NCBI RefSeq assembly: GCF_963675165.1
Contig: NC_087393.1
Location: forward strand, 4,097,502 to 4,161,501
Length of the DNA: 64,000 nucleotides
Reading direction: 5' to 3'
Source of the DNA: Halichondria panicea
Taxonomy: Eukaryota > Porifera > Demospongiae > Suberitida > Halichondriidae
The notes below the pieces were generated by a model. The model was not told the origin of the DNA. It worked only from the letters and a program-made list of their open reading frames with translations, and made no database searches. Position numbers and translations under genes: made by a program. This document shows, in pieces, positions 1 through 11,653 of this stretch. The first letter of the stretch is position 1. Each line of letters begins with the position of its first letter.

Positions 1-81
1 TGTACACCATTAATTGACTATTATTACGGCCATGAATATAATTATACCTATGATTGTACGCATAGATATTGGCTTAAGTCT

Positions 82-1711
82 TCAGTTTCCTTGGTAACCA
101 TCATGGTCGTTATCAGTGTCGGTATCGAGCTTGACTCGCTTGGTTTGGGGTCCTTCGTCACTGGCAGCTGGCAGCAGGGCCGGAGGGGGAGGGAGGGAGT
201 TGTAGATAGGGAGGGATATAGAGTCGGGCGTCTTCAGATGAACTGATTGGATATTGTGTAGTCCTCGTGGTATGTGCGAGGAGACTCCTTTAATTGCCGC
301 TAGTGTACGTGTTAGTGACCAGGTGCTCACAAGTGAACCCCACCCTTCCAATGGAGACGTTGCTATGGTGTGTGTGGGAGGGTGTGTGTGTGTGTGAGTG
401 GGTGAGGGTGTGTGTGTGGGGGGGAGGGGGATATCACTATATAACTCAGGTGAGTACGGAAAAGTTAATTCATACACATACCACATTGTGACGTAATTAC
501 ACAAACTGTCAGTATTTCAACGTACACATAGCATGGTTTACAAATTATACGACAGTACTATAATTATACGGACCCTACCAGCACGAGCCTAGACCAATGT
601 GCAGGTAGGTGGAGTTTCTAGCTTGCTGAATCTCCAGTGCCAAATCTTTCTTCAACATGTCCACAGGAATTGGCAGCCTGCAAGAGAATTGGTAGTACTC
701 AATGGTCATTCTTAAGTATGCTACGTTCACTTACTTTTTCGTTTCGAAGAACCTCTTTCCCAGTAATCGGGGGAGCATCTGGTAGACACGTTTATCAGAT
801 AAGAAGATGTCGTAGTTAGAGCAGAGTTGACGTTTGGACTCAAATGATTTGTAGTTAGTCTTTAGCTTGCTGATGGAATCACCTGTGTACGCAATCACAA
901 AGATGAAGGGGAACACTATGTACAAAAGTTAATACAAATAGGATCTTTAAAGGGCCATAGCTTTAGTTTTGATGGTCCAACTTGAATAATCCCGAAAATT
1001 GTAGGCTATGCATGTAGGTAAGGGAATGTGGGCTGTGACCGAAAATCACAAAAATGTTGTGATTTTAATTACTGCAATCAGACAAACTGGCGACTAGTTA
1101 TGGCCACTCAAAGAAATAATTTCTGCCAATGCTTTCCGGCTTAGACATACATAAATACACATCATGCATGTACGTTTGCAGTGTGCAACCAACCTACCTT
1201 GTTGACGCCTTCGACTTTCTTCTCTTTCAAGAATTCCTTGGCTTCTCCTTTCTCTCTCTCAGTGATGAGGCACAGGTCAGTGCCAGCGACGGGGTAGAGG
1301 GTGTGTGGGAGTGGCCTGGGTGGGTCACATGATACCGTGCGGTTACATAGGAACAATGATGATGGCATTTTACCTAGCTTGATTATAACCAATTGAAATA
1401 TAGTGTGTATCCTAAGTGTGCAACAGGTGATGAATGTATAACAAAAACCACATCAAAGAGATTATCTCCTTTTGTGTAGGGTTGCCAACTCACACTCTCA
1501 ATGATCGGACAGTCCTGTCAGGGATCTTCTTGAGTGCCACCACCATGGAGACAAGAGAATCTTCATCAACCAGCTTAGGCTTGCTCTTCTTTTGCACAGT
1601 ACTGTGATATGTCTGGAGTGCTGCTACTGCCTTGCTCACCTGTGCAAGCAACAACAGGTTAAGTAGCAGCATACTATTATTATACAGTTCCCTCACCAAA
1701 GTCTCATCCAT
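82..1711 (-). CDS. RSL1D1: Ribosomal L1-domain protein, RSL1D1/Utp30-like (6 exons, one frame break)
   Basis: Exons on the minus strand: 1711-1697, 1639-1494, 1315-1194, 882-735, 677-579, 362-82. All junctions are GT-AG and the phases agree. The predicted ~268-residue protein aligns along its length with animal RSL1D1: MVVALKKIP early, then LPHTLYPV, then the KSFESKRQL/YDIFLSDKRVYQMLP block, KLPIPVDM and the EHLVTN/LAAIKG helix. The family acts in the nucleolus in 60S ribosome assembly through an L1 fold that binds rRNA. The C-terminus has a basic KRVKLD motif (nuclear-localisation-like) and an Asp-rich tail. It is shorter than vertebrate RSL1D1 and near yeast Utp30 length. In exon 6, at about 301-314, there are four surplus bases relative to the family alignment; removing four restores the frame from EHLVTN into LAAIKGV and to the stop. 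This could be an assembly error, an allele or a real lesion. Confidence 0.85.
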
Positions 1712-2832
1712 GATGCTGGTTTGCTCAAGCCTATTATTTTTGGCTGGGTTGCAACCACGTGGCTTTACCTCAGTATAAACAAGCCCTTGCAAACGGCTAG
1801 ATATCTATTCCGTTCTATTAAGGAAACATCGGCCTCTATTTATTTCATCACATATCGACGACCTTTGCCCACATTTCAATGTCTTATAACAAATTCTCAA
1901 TCTGTACACACATATATAACAACATGATATCTAGGCACATTATAATTATACAATGATCAGCAAGGTAGAAAGTTATTGGATAATAACGTCATCAATCATG
2001 CACTCCACTGTTCCCAATGCAGACATCTCGATCTGTGTGCATTGTGCATGCATTGTGTACATCGTAATTATCTCCAAGCATATAGAACATAGAACGAAGA
2101 CTAATCAGTATATACTTATTTTTGTCCACACTTTCAATTTCAGTTTACTTACCTGATTTGTCCTGAGAGTATATCATAGTAAAGCGAACCCATAGTCAGG
2201 AGCAGTAACGTCAGGAATCTTGAACCGCTGCCAGTAACACATTAGTACTTGACTTAAAAGTCGCTTTCGATTCGCACTGTGACTTGCCCTGAGGGTACAT
2301 CATAGTGATGTTGAAAGCGAACCCATATTCAGGAGTAGTAACGTCAGGACAACTACTAGTATTTCAACTTCCTCCATACCATACATCAATTAGTTTGGGA
2401 AACACTATATGTATGAAACACACCTACACACATACAGATGCAACAAAGCATACACATTAGTCTATAAAATATGTATGGAACGATAACAGATGACCAAAGA
2501 TACATGATCACGTACGTCTCACGGCACCACTCAGTCAGGTATACATGTAATACCCGAAACGTTATAAATAGCACTATGCAACAACCAAACCATAGCACAC
2601 AGTCATCATTATGTAAGCCATTGTTATGTATTTCCAGAGCTAGTTTTTCACCCTATAATTTAATTGTAGAGCATTACCTCAACACGATATGGTAGTTGCA
2701 AGACGGTCTATTTATGTTTGGCTATCACACACTGATCAACTGCAAAGAACCAATATATTAAGAGTGGCTTGTTCAAGCCGATAGGATTCTAAAGTTCTCA
2801 GAATACTACATGAACATGTTTTGATATCACAG
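1712..2832. other. Intergenic region with an imperfect direct repeat
   Basis: No convincing coding exon. A ~60-bp unit occurs twice, at about 2161-2216 and 2287-2349, sharing AAAGCGAACCCATA and AGTAACGTCAGGA. It lies between the start of the minus-strand L1-domain gene and the plus-strand NTPase-like gene, so the promoter of the former should lie near its left edge. No core-promoter motif is clear. Confidence 0.4.
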
Positions 2833-5462
2833 TGTTGTCGGAGAAGTCACCAACATTCCATCACGAGACCTGCTTCCAGTGATCAAACTTCCCCTGACCA
2901 ACACAGGGCTAGCAATAAAACGCTTGGTTTCTGCTCTGAAGCTCACCATCAGACACTGCTGACAGTTGCTGGAGGGGTCATGGCCATGCATTACATGCAC
3001 CTATCTGATCAAGGTGTATAAAGGATGCCCCATAGTGTATGCCGTTGGTCCTTCTGAGACCGGAAAGTCTACATCAATTAGGGCTGCTCTTGCAATCTCT
3101 GGTTAGTATATCATGCATGCAATTTGTGATACTATTTCATCCCTACACTTGCAGGATGTTCTCAGGCGATGTATGTCAAGGGTTCCAATGCATTCTTTCT
3201 CGAAAGATCGGCGGTATCTTCCTTGCCGTATGCCATTGATGACCCCCCCAAGGCTAGGTCCAAGAACAACTCTGTGGATGTGGATGACCTCATTGTGGAC
3301 TTGCACGATGGCTGCAAAACAGCAAACCTCAGGAGTGGGCCCCTGAAACCTATCTCGATTCCATTGGTGGCATCCAACTTCAGCCAGAAGCAGGAAGATA
3401 GGTTACTACGTATATATATATAATTCAGGGTGTCATACAGGGGAGGGGGAAAGGGGGATATCTCCCCTCTAGCTCCAACCCCCCTCCCCCCCTAAAATTT
3501 GCATTCAGGTACTAGTTGGGGTCGGCAATTTTACATACTAACAGGGTAACAATAACAGTTTACCTTTTTTTAGCAAGTTACTTATTTCCCCCCTCTATAC
3601 TCAAAATCCTGTATGACACCTTATAATTATGTGTGATTTTCTACAATAGAGTAACTACACGTACGTGCACCATGTCCTTTGTCCTGCCCACCGTTGGGCC
3701 CACAACAATGGAGGAAGAGGAAAGTTGGGCAGAATTGGATGACATCATTAGTGGAGGGGAGCTGTCATCATGTATCGGTTGGGCTATTTCTATCGGAGAA
3801 TGCCCAACCCTGCAGGAAGAAGTAATGGCCATCAAAGACAAGCTTAACTCGGTTGAGGGGAGAAAGTTAAAGAATTGGGCCATTCTTCTCTACTTTGTGA
3901 AGAAGGTGAAATAAATTATATATATCTCGTAAATGTTTAATTGTCGTTGCACATTAATTTTATTAGCTTCTTTGTGTTGGCAATGAACATGAGGACGAGG
4001 AACCCCAAGAATTCCTAAACATTTTGGATTATGTCCGAGAAGGTGTGCGCTCCACACAGTCACCGACCACTCTGCCGACTATTCTGGACCCAGACAGTGT
4101 GTTAAGCACAACATTAACCAACATTCTCAACTTCTGTCGCACCAAAAGTCTGAAAGATGTAAGGACCTATGTTTTTTCCCTGTTTGGTTGGTATATTACT
4201 GTATGTGATGTGATGGGCCATACGCCACTACAGACTTATAATTGAAACTTTGTGTATACGTAATAGGTGAACGTGTTCGCTCGCTGTGGGTGCTATGTCC
4301 GGAAGCAAAACAATCAACGAAAGGAAGTTTTGCTGTCGTACTTGAAGATGTAGGATCTGCTCTTACGTATTCTCGTGCCAAAGTGAAACATATTGTGGAA
4401 ACCTCGAATTATGGGACGTCGAGTTCCTACCGCTTCCTGCAGGGCACTCATGATTCAAAGAAGAGAAGATGTCTAGCGTTTTATGTCGACAACATTCCTG
4501 AAAAGCTAAGAAGCAAACTGTTGGACGGTAACTGCCAGCTAGTTTTTTGCATGCATGACAATTATATTGGGTTAACCCCTTTCAGTCACAACAAAGGAGT
4601 CGTACAACATTCATTGGAGCCTCGATGACGATGATGGTGTAGGTGAGTGCTAGGAGTTATTGCAATAACTGTTGCATTGTGACGTCCCCATAGTATTACT
4701 AGTTTGACTAACCTTTATTAGGCTGGTGGAAAGTATCTCGACCCTGTTGACATTATAATATCTCAAACTCTCACTACCGTGCAAGGTTCAGGGGTTGTAG
4801 CCAGGTGGTATACGTGTGCAAAGTGCCTGTCAAAATTGTTTGGACTACGCCTGCAGCTTGTTTTTAACTATTTTCATCATAAAACACATAATTAAAGTGT
4901 ATTATATGTATGTCATTATAATTATGACTGCATGCAGAGGATGGCAAGGATGATGATCCCAGTGACAAGGAGGACGACGACCCCTTCCCCACCGATGGTG
5001 AGAAGAAAAACGATGATCCTCCCCCCAGTAACAAGGAGGACGACGACCCATTCCCCAGCTTAGGTGTCAAGAATCTTCCCCCCAGTGACAAGGAGGACGA
5101 CGACCCCCTCCCCAGCGTGGGTGACACTAAAGATGACGATCTTCCCCCCAGTGACAAGGAGGACGACGACCCCTCCCCAGCGTGGGTGACACTAAAGATG
5201 ACGATCTTCCCCCCCGTGACAAGGAGGACGACGACCCCTCCCCAGCGTAGGTGACACTAAAGATGACGATCCCTCCCCCAACGACAACAATCCCCCCCCT
5301 AGCGACAAGAAGGCCAAACGTAAGAGAATCACTGCAGAACCTGCTGCTGCAAAGAAAAAACGTTTGGGGGAAGCAAGTCTCTTACGTGATGGCCTCGGGA
5401 AGTCGTACACACCCAAAAATCTGAAGAGGCGCACCCGCAACTCTGCATTGTCTGATTTCTAG
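2833..5462 (+). pseudogene. P-loop NTPase family gene, copy 1 (broken)
   Basis: Recognisable exons are 2833-3101, 3155-3401, 3650-3905, 3967-4158, 4267-4642, 4722-~4785 and 4938-5462, most with GT-AG ends and matching phases. The first carries a Walker A motif, GPSETGKST. The next has SSLPYAIDDPPKAR, a likely Walker B/acidic region, then LIVDLHDG and PISIPLVASNF. The last encodes Asp/Glu-rich repeats followed by a basic, nuclear-localisation-like tail (KKAKRKR) and a stop at 5462. The first exon needs two frame changes between ~2955 and 3015. The fifth shows a frame change or stop near 4350, and the repeat exon loses one base near 5170. The arrangement recalls DUF927/superfamily-3-like NTPases, but that is a guess. 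A second copy lies at 14317-15586. The 5' end was not found. Confidence 0.55.
4938..5290 (+). repeat. Coding minisatellite of acidic repeats
   Basis: A degenerate unit containing AGTGACAAGGAGGACGACGA recurs about six times. The last three units are ~60-70 bp and nearly identical. It encodes Asp/Glu/Pro-rich repeats inside the last exon of the NTPase-like gene. A C-run is one base shorter in the unit near 5170 than in its neighbour, which breaks the frame. This suggests replication slippage. Confidence 0.75.
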
Positions 5463-5773
5463 TATTACGTGCAACGTACCCCTTACTTTTGTTAGCTACA
5501 ATGACATTCTTTATTGCTGGCTGATTCAGCGATAGTTTATCTATATGCAAAATATTATACGTACAACCCCTTTGCTACTTATTATTATTATTGCTGGCTG
5601 ATTCAGCGATAGTCCAGTATTATTCTTTACGTTAGGCTGTGTAATGTTCAAAAAATTTATGATCATAACAAAATGATTTTTCTCCTTACAATGTCTAGTA
5701 ACCTTCAAAACAAGCAATGTCCGGTTTACAATTGACCCTTCTTTACTTAAGCTTATAACTTGCCACTTGAGAT

Positions 5774-6711
5774 TTAGTTTTCGAAGTGAATACAGCGTAT
5801 ATATGTAGGCAGTTTATGTTCGCAATAGGGAGCTATAGAGTAGTCCACCACATCATTGTATACTTTCTTTATTTCTCCAACGTTTTTTTCTGTTGAAACA
5901 ATTTCATACAATGTGATTGTCTCGAATTCAGACCACTGCCCTTTAGCCACGTCTTTGTTGCGATCCACAGCAAAACGTTTGCTGCTAGGTAAACTCATTT
6001 GTAAGTGATGTTTTCTACCCATCCTCTTAGCTGTTGTTGGTGATTCTGAAATAGGTTTCTTTCCATTTGGGTTGTGGCAATTTACACATTGATAATGTGA
6101 AGTACATTGCCGATTGTTTTTTAAACAGCAACACCTGGAAGCGTAAAATGGGCTGTTCTTGCAAGATGTGGAGCTAATTTTCTTGTTTGTCCCACATCTG
6201 CAGGAAATGTTAGTGCTGTTTTCTGTGTTTGCTGAAATTGGTGTATTTGCTGTGTTACTAACGAATGGTAGTGCAGCATCATAGTGTCCATTACGTAGAT
6301 CACGAATGCAGTAGCGCATGAATCTATGCTGCTTGTACATGTAGGCGTAACATCGGTAGTTGGAAGTCTGGTATCAGCCGAAAAAATCACAATAGAACAC
6401 TGTAGACTATTAGCAATTGCAAGAGGCATTGCATTGACTGATGTGAAAATTGGGCTGTAGAAATTTGTTGACCTCCGTCTCATAATCATCAACTAATGGG
6501 TCTATAAATGGTTCGTATTCAGCACGTTTACAACCAAGCATCTCAGTAACAAACTTTCATAGCCAGTTTGCTGATATTTTCAGTTTCAATGCCATTGCTA
6601 ATTCCCATGTTGCTGAGTATTGAATGCCACTCTTTCGATTGCGTTACCACGTTTTTCGCAATGGCTGAGAAAAAACAGTTGCCGTCTCCTATTATAGGAG
6701 TGAAAAATTAA
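5774..6711 (-). pseudogene. OTU-type cysteine protease with Cys-rich tail, frame-broken
   Basis: Reading on the minus strand, GDGNCFFSA (6676-6690 encodes GDGNC) is the catalytic Asp/Cys motif of OTU deubiquitinases. It is followed by PLAIANSLQCSIVIFSAD and then GHYDAALPF, which holds the catalytic His. A Cys-rich segment follows (CRCG...SRCCCLKNNRQC...CVNCHNPNG), resembling a CXC-like zinc region. The family would cleave ubiquitin chains. The parts lie in at least three frames: one switch near 6550, one in the middle and one near 6340, so the locus is probably dead. The OTU plus CXC arrangement is one I associate with repeated, transposon-linked cnidarian and sponge genes (memory, not checked). 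Confidence 0.6.
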
Positions 6712-6738
6712 TAAGCCCATTTGATTGCAATGTTTGAC

Positions 6739-7068
6739 TTAGTTGTGATTCTGAAGATACATCAGCAGAGCAGCCCTGTTTTCTAACCCACTGTTCGAAG
6801 CAAAATGTTTAACAAGTTCTCCTAGCTTAACGAGACCCATGTACTTGAGTGACGTTAGGACGTGAAACTTTGTTAATGCATGTAGATAAATAACTTTTAC
6901 CTCATCAAAATCAAACATGCAAGAGGATACATCAATCTCGCATTGGGTGTCAGTTTCTCGAGTTTCTCTGTCTTTGGGTAGTATTCCAATCGGTTGTAAT
7001 GGCCCACAAGTAAGGTCATGTCTGAACCTACTGTTACAAACTGGTTCAGACAAAGTCTTTGATTTCAC
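6739..7068 (-). CDS. Unrecognised ORF upstream of the OTU-like pseudogene
   Basis: An open frame of 109 codons, directly upstream of and co-oriented with the OTU-like pseudogene. It has no motif I recognise. The middle is alternating hydrophobic/charged (FDFDEVKVIYLHALTKF) and could be a helical linker. It may be an upstream exon of the OTU gene or a chance ORF. Confidence 0.2.
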   Translation of the reverse strand: MKSKTLSEPVCNSRFRHDLTCGPLQPIGILPKDRETRETDTQCEIDVSSCMFDFDEVKVIYLHALTKFHVLTSLKYMGLVKLGELVKHFASNSGLENRAALLMYLQNHN

Positions 7069-7375
7069 TGTTTTGGCAGAGTTGTACGAATGAATTACAA
7101 CGGCCTGCGTTTATCAAAGATATAATTATTAATGCTCTGGAGTGTACATAAAGGAGGGCCACTAATTAAGTTATGAGTCTAATAATTATGACCTACAAAG
7201 AAAGACTCACCAAGTTAAAGCTGTATCACTTTGAACTGGCTGACATAATATTTTTTTTAAGTCTTATAATAACCAGTCCTGTCGATTCAAATCAAAAACT
7301 TTATTTCGTGACAGTCAAACCTTAATACTCGCTCCTCTGTAAAATTTACTCTTTGTCACACTCGTTCATACTCAA

Positions 7376-7620
7376 ACCAGTCACGTCACTTTTATTTTAA
7401 TCGCCTTCCGAGACTCTGGAACTCCCTCCCTGCCATTAGTCATACGAGTGTATCAAATCAAAAGTCAAAGAGTTTTTGTGGGCTCACTTTTTCACCAACT
7501 TTAATATACTGTTCATTTCACTTCCACTGGTCCTTGTAGCAAATGCACAGCTATTCCTTTCCACAACGGTTTTTAGCTGTGTTTGTGCTTCGCTTAAATC
7601 CTCCCTTTAGTTTAGAGGCA
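7376..7620 (+). pseudogene. Non-LTR retrotransposon 3'-end fragment
   Basis: The plus strand encodes a stretch resembling the end of LINE reverse transcriptase ORFs, including FNRLPRLWNSLPAI (compare the usual 'WNSLP' motif), with later stops. It is not collinear with the next two fragments at 7951-8065 and 8727-9135, so several truncated LINE insertions or rearrangements are present. Confidence 0.55.
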
Positions 7621-7727
7621 TTCTGACTATTACCCTTCATGCAGTCATACATTAATACTTTGTCCTACCTCATGTCAGTGTTGTCAAAATACATGTGTGC
7701 AGTGAAACCATAATTATTAATACTGTA

Positions 7728-7842
7728 CTCGAGACCAGCCATTCGTTATCTAACGAACGGTTGGTCTCGAGGCTAATGTATGTAACCACCGTAGACTCGC
7801 TGACCAGTCCAATCTAGGGATTGGACTGGCCAGCGAGTCTAC
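7728..7842. repeat. Two adjacent near-perfect hairpins
   Basis: 7728-7771 folds as CTCGAGACCA...TGGTCTCGAG with a short loop. 7791-7842 folds as GTAGACTCGCTG...CAGCGAGTCTAC. Both have stems of about 20 bp. They look like two tiny foldback (MITE-derived) elements about 20 bp apart. Confidence 0.7.
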
Positions 7843-7950
7843 GTAATGACGACTCTTGCAGTGTAGTGTATACTTGGATCTAAGTAGAGGAAGACCTCAT
7901 CAGGTGGTCTAGGCTGTTCTGGATTCCTCACTATATCTATGATCTAACAT

Positions 7951-8065
7951 ATGGATCTAGCAAAGGCCTTTGACAAGGTTCCTCACAAAGAGCTTTTATT
8001 TAAATTCTGGACTGGACTGGTATAACTGGAAATGGTTTAGAAACTACCTGATAGGTGTCACTTGT
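7951..8065 (+). pseudogene. LINE reverse transcriptase core fragment
   Basis: The plus strand encodes MDLAKAFDKVPHKELLFK, the conserved 'D-x-x-KAFD-x-V-x-H' block of non-LTR reverse transcriptases. Stops follow within 20 codons. A second frame continues the homology (WFRNYLIG), so the fragment is frameshifted. Confidence 0.7.
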
Positions 8066-8194
8066 TCAATCATCATGCTTGGTGCTCGGAGGCTCTATAT
8101 AAGGTGGAGTACAGCTGTGCAGAGGAGGCTGGAACCACTGAGCTTAGCTAATTAAGGTCACTAATTGAATTTATCCCATTTTCTCTTGCATTAA

Positions 8195-8408
8195 AACGTT
8201 ATTTTTCAGGGGGGGTCAAATTTTATTGTCGCCAATTTTGCTCAGAAGCAGAGATACAAGTCTCAAAGCCAGCTATGGCTATACAGTGACCTCGAGAACA
8301 AGCCGCTCATGATATCGAGGCTAGTACAAGAGCAAGACTTTTGATTGCAATTATATCTCTGCAAAATTGGCGAAAATAAAATTTGACCCCCCCCTGAAAA
8401 ATAACGTT
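8195..8408. mobile_element. Short TIR element (MITE) with TTAA target duplication
   Basis: The two ends are inverted copies for about 45 bp, starting AACGTTATTTTTCAGGGG and ending with its complement. Both ends are flanked by TTAA (8191-8194 and 8409-8412). TTAA duplications are known for piggyBac and Kolobok superfamilies; I cannot choose between them. It sits between two LINE fragments. Confidence 0.7.
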
Positions 8409-8726
8409 TTAATTTAAACTTTTTAAACGGATATAGACATGATATATGATTTAAACTGATATAGACACTAAAAACTAGGCTTGAAATATTAAATGGGGTT
8501 TAACAGTGCGGAGCAGGTCAAAGGGGCTCGCACATGTGCAGCAATGGGCAGTCAGTACCTCGTGGCTTGTGCTCACATTGGAACTTAGACACATGCGCAG
8601 CAACATTCGTTACCTCGTGGCTTAAGTCAGCAGCAACCAGGACGAGTGTGCTATCTCTTTCGCTATCTCTTTCGATCGAGTGTCATCTCTTACCATCCTC
8701 ATCCATGGCCTCTCCCGTCGGAACCA

Positions 8727-9135
8727 GCAGTGGACGCCTAAGTTAGACTATTGCGGTGCAGTCTGGGACCCTCATCACCACACAGATATAGAAAAACTGG
8801 AAAGCGTTCAAAAATTTGCAGGGAAAATTGTAACGAAGCAGTGGAGGGCAGAATACCCTGACCTGCTTGCCTCCTTAAACTGGAAACCTCTGTCATCTCG
8901 AAGGAAGAACCAAAAACTGAAAGTCTGCTTTAATATACTTAATAATTTATCTATAATAATTATCTCCCAATGTTTTCACCCTCCATCCTCGCCCTTCCCC
9001 CCCCCGTCACCCTCATAATCAAATTATTTTTAAACCATTTGTTAAAACCCTAGCCCATAGACATTCCTTTTTTGTAAGCGTAATCCCTATTTGGAATCAA
9101 CTTTTTAAAGATGAGAATGCTCCATTCGACCTGGG
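8727..9135 (+). pseudogene. LINE reverse transcriptase C-terminal fragment
   Basis: Encodes KLDYCGAVWDPHHHTDIEKL followed by the 'LESVQ..A' region and, after an interruption, HSFFVSVIPIWNQLF. This is the usual thumb/C-terminal layout of CR1/jockey-like LINE ORF2. A frame break lies near 9015. No intact ORF2 or 3' tail is seen. Confidence 0.65.
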
Positions 9136-9655
9136 GAATTAGACTTGGTGCACAGAAAGTGAGTGAGAAGCTAACTTCAGTACTGAAATATGATTCTTCC
9201 CCCTCTCCCCAGCTCTTAATCTTGAGAATGAAAGAATCTGCAACCTCCTGTGATGAGATTGAAGTCAGAACTTGCAGCATTGATGTGAGGAACTTCGAAT
9301 CACTGGTACCGCTATTAGTGGCCGCCTTTTGTAAGTTAAAAACATTACATTGCATAACTTTTTTGGCATGCAGATGCGATTGATGACGTGCACTCCGGTA
9401 CTGGGCTATAGTACCACCATCAACTTGAAATTATAGAATGATCAAAGGTACAGGGTTTTGCAGAATTCTTGCAACAGGCAGAGCAATGACTTCCATATAT
9501 GGAGTTGTAATTGTGTAAACAGCTGTAGACCACAGATGCATGGTTTTATTTTAAGAGCACCAAAACTAGCTAGCTATAGCTAGTTGTACACTCATTTCTA
9601 TAGCTCTGAATTCTGATCTGTGACTAAACACTAGTACTAAGAACTAAGACTGACT

Positions 9656-10480
9656 GTGATTGAGAAGAGTGCTGACATGGATCAGTTTAACTGGTTTGGT
9701 GGCATGAATTCAGGACATTCTGAATGGAGTTATTGTCCAACTCAGTTCAATTCCTACAGTTTTGCTCGTGAGGGTGACACCTACCCTAACCCGTCTACAA
9801 GGCAAGATTCAGTGTCCAGCTGTATCACCTATCATGTAAAAATCATTAATCCAAGGAAGAAAAGTGACTTTATTGTGCGTTTGTGGCATGGTGTAACTGA
9901 AACATTTATGTCACCATCAACACTGCGAGCAAGGCTACAAGAATCATTTCCATATGATGTGCCTGGCACCACAACTTTTCAGTTGGGTTATCTTGAACGC
10001 AACACAAAGCGGTGGGTAGTCGAAGAGAAGGATCTGGACGTTATGTATGGTACTTTAGGGCAAAATTCTAAAATAACTTTGTGGTGTGATGCTAAGATTG
10101 AAGTGGATGATGAGCCAGCTAAAAAAAAAAGGAAACGTGATGAAACTAATCCGGGACCTCCTAGCTGCTCTGACTCTTGCAAGGTGGATTCTGTTGATCT
10201 TATTTTCAAAGAATTGAAAAAGAAACACCCTGACATGCATTGTCCTAAACTAAGATTGTGGGCTAAGATGATAGATAAAGGACGCCATGATGATTACGAC
10301 AACCCCCCACAAATTCCACTTATTACTGGATCAACTGTTCCTGCAAAGAAGAAATCTGGTAATGTGGCAGATGCACTGGCTAGTGCAGCCACAGCAATTG
10401 CTAATGCATTTCAGGCACCGAGTACACCACAAAAGAGAGGTAGTAATACAACTGATGTGTCGCCAAATTCTCACCCATGA
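9656..10480 (+). CDS. Accessory ORF of the mariner element, unknown function
   Basis: An open frame of 274 codons; the second methionine (MDQFNWFGG) is the alternative start. Residues ~55-145 form a compact domain ending in KITLWCDAK, followed by a basic AKKKRKR segment (nuclear-localisation-like). A second conserved-looking block, CPKLRLWAKMIDKG, lies near residue 200. The natural C-terminus appears to continue in another frame, from ATG 10477 to the stop at 10635 (52 codons, helical, LDDLKLLKDLLQ), so the gene has probably lost one base near 10466. Related 'ITLWCDG' fragments occur at ~19440-19500 and ~20125-20290. I do not recognise a named family. It sits inside the element's TIRs and is convergent with the transposase. 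Confidence 0.6.
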   Translation: MIEKSADMDQFNWFGGMNSGHSEWSYCPTQFNSYSFAREGDTYPNPSTRQDSVSSCITYHVKIINPRKKSDFIVRLWHGVTETFMSPSTLRARLQESFPYDVPGTTTFQLGYLERNTKRWVVEEKDLDVMYGTLGQNSKITLWCDAKIEVDDEPAKKKRKRDETNPGPPSCSDSCKVDSVDLIFKELKKKHPDMHCPKLRLWAKMIDKGRHDDYDNPPQIPLITGSTVPAKKKSGNVADALASAATAIANAFQAPSTPQKRGSNTTDVSPNSHP

Positions 10481-10725
10481 GGAGTGCAAAGCTTAGGAGG
10501 AGCTGTTTAGATGACTTAAAATTGTTGAAAGACCTATTACAAGAGAATGTGTTAAGTGAGGCTGAGTTCTCTGAGCAAAAAGAGAATATCCTACACGCAC
10601 TCTTAAAGAAATTCATGATTAACGTCCAGCAATAATAATAATTATCTATTATAGTACGGTACAATTACTAATACAATGTATGGTATAAGTATAGTGAGAC
10701 TATCGTGTTCAATATTCTGTTCAAG

Positions 10726-11653
10726 TTAACTGTATCCAGCATGTTCAACCCAGTGCATGCAATCTGTCTGAGTAATTGCTGAAAATGAGTGAAGTACAAC
10801 TGATTCACAGTCCATTGTATTGAGTAAAGATTCATTTGCTCGCAATGTTGATTTAAGCTTAGAAAACGCTTCCTCGATAGGATTGAGATCTGGGCAATAA
10901 GGCGGTAGGTAATAAAGAAGGGCACCAGTTGATTCAATTAGTGGAGCTACACCATAAACATGATGGATGGACGCATTATCCATGACGACCACACTGTGGG
11001 GATTGACTCCATCAAATGGCTGAAGATGTGGAAGTAGAATGTTTTGAACAAAGTAAATAAATCTATCACCATCCACAGACGATGTTACAGAATGACAATC
11101 AAGGACACCACTGGTCGATATAGCTGCTATTGCATTTACTCGCTGGCCTCGTACTAACAGCTTCTTTGAGACAGGAGGCTTGCCCCTTATGCTGTAACCG
11201 AATCTCCTCAGGCAATTTCTTCTGTCAGCTCCCGTCTCGTCAACAAAAATTAACATTTCAGGATGACCGTTGAAAATCTGCATATCTTGAAGGTATACTC
11301 CTCTCAGAAATTCACTTCTTGGCAACAAGAACCATCTTCTGTCTGGTTATATTTTATGAATGTAAAAACCTCCAAATGGTACTAACATCAACATGTGTAC
11401 CAGTCTCGTTAACAAGAACCTCAGTGATTTCTCGTAAGTAAATATCTGGCCTCTCTGAAATTGTTTCGATGATGATAAGCTTATCAATATCAGTCAATAC
11501 AGCTGTGCCACTGTTTGGAGGGTGTTTACGTTTATCAACTGTTCCTGTGTCATTGAAAAGAGCAACAGTTCTGCACACAGTTGAAGCGTTGACATTCAAA
11601 TTTTCACCAACTTCACGACAAGATTTGCGCTGCATTTCCACCTGGTACACCAT
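10726..11653 (-). pseudogene. IS630/Tc1-mariner DDE transposase, broken
   Basis: The N-terminal half (11653-11354) has a helix-turn-helix region (SCREVGENLNVNASTVCRTV). The C-terminal half (11328-10726) has the catalytic aspartates in VDETGADRR and MDNASIHH, then LNPIEEAFSKLK. Thirty-four residues separate the second Asp from the Glu, giving DD34E. Between the halves are an in-frame stop after FLHS and a frame change within ~30 bp. The enzyme would cut and paste at TA sites; this copy cannot make a full-length product. Confidence 0.85.

Noticed and set aside
294-491. Plus-strand ORF rich in Val/Cys/Trp codons
   Set aside because: It is the antisense of the RSL1D1 intron's GT-rich tract and exon; no independent support.
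10477-10635. Overlapping ATGA start as a separate downstream gene after the 274-codon ORF
   Set aside because: The 52-codon product looks like the natural C-terminus of the same protein; a lost base is simpler than translational coupling in a eukaryote.
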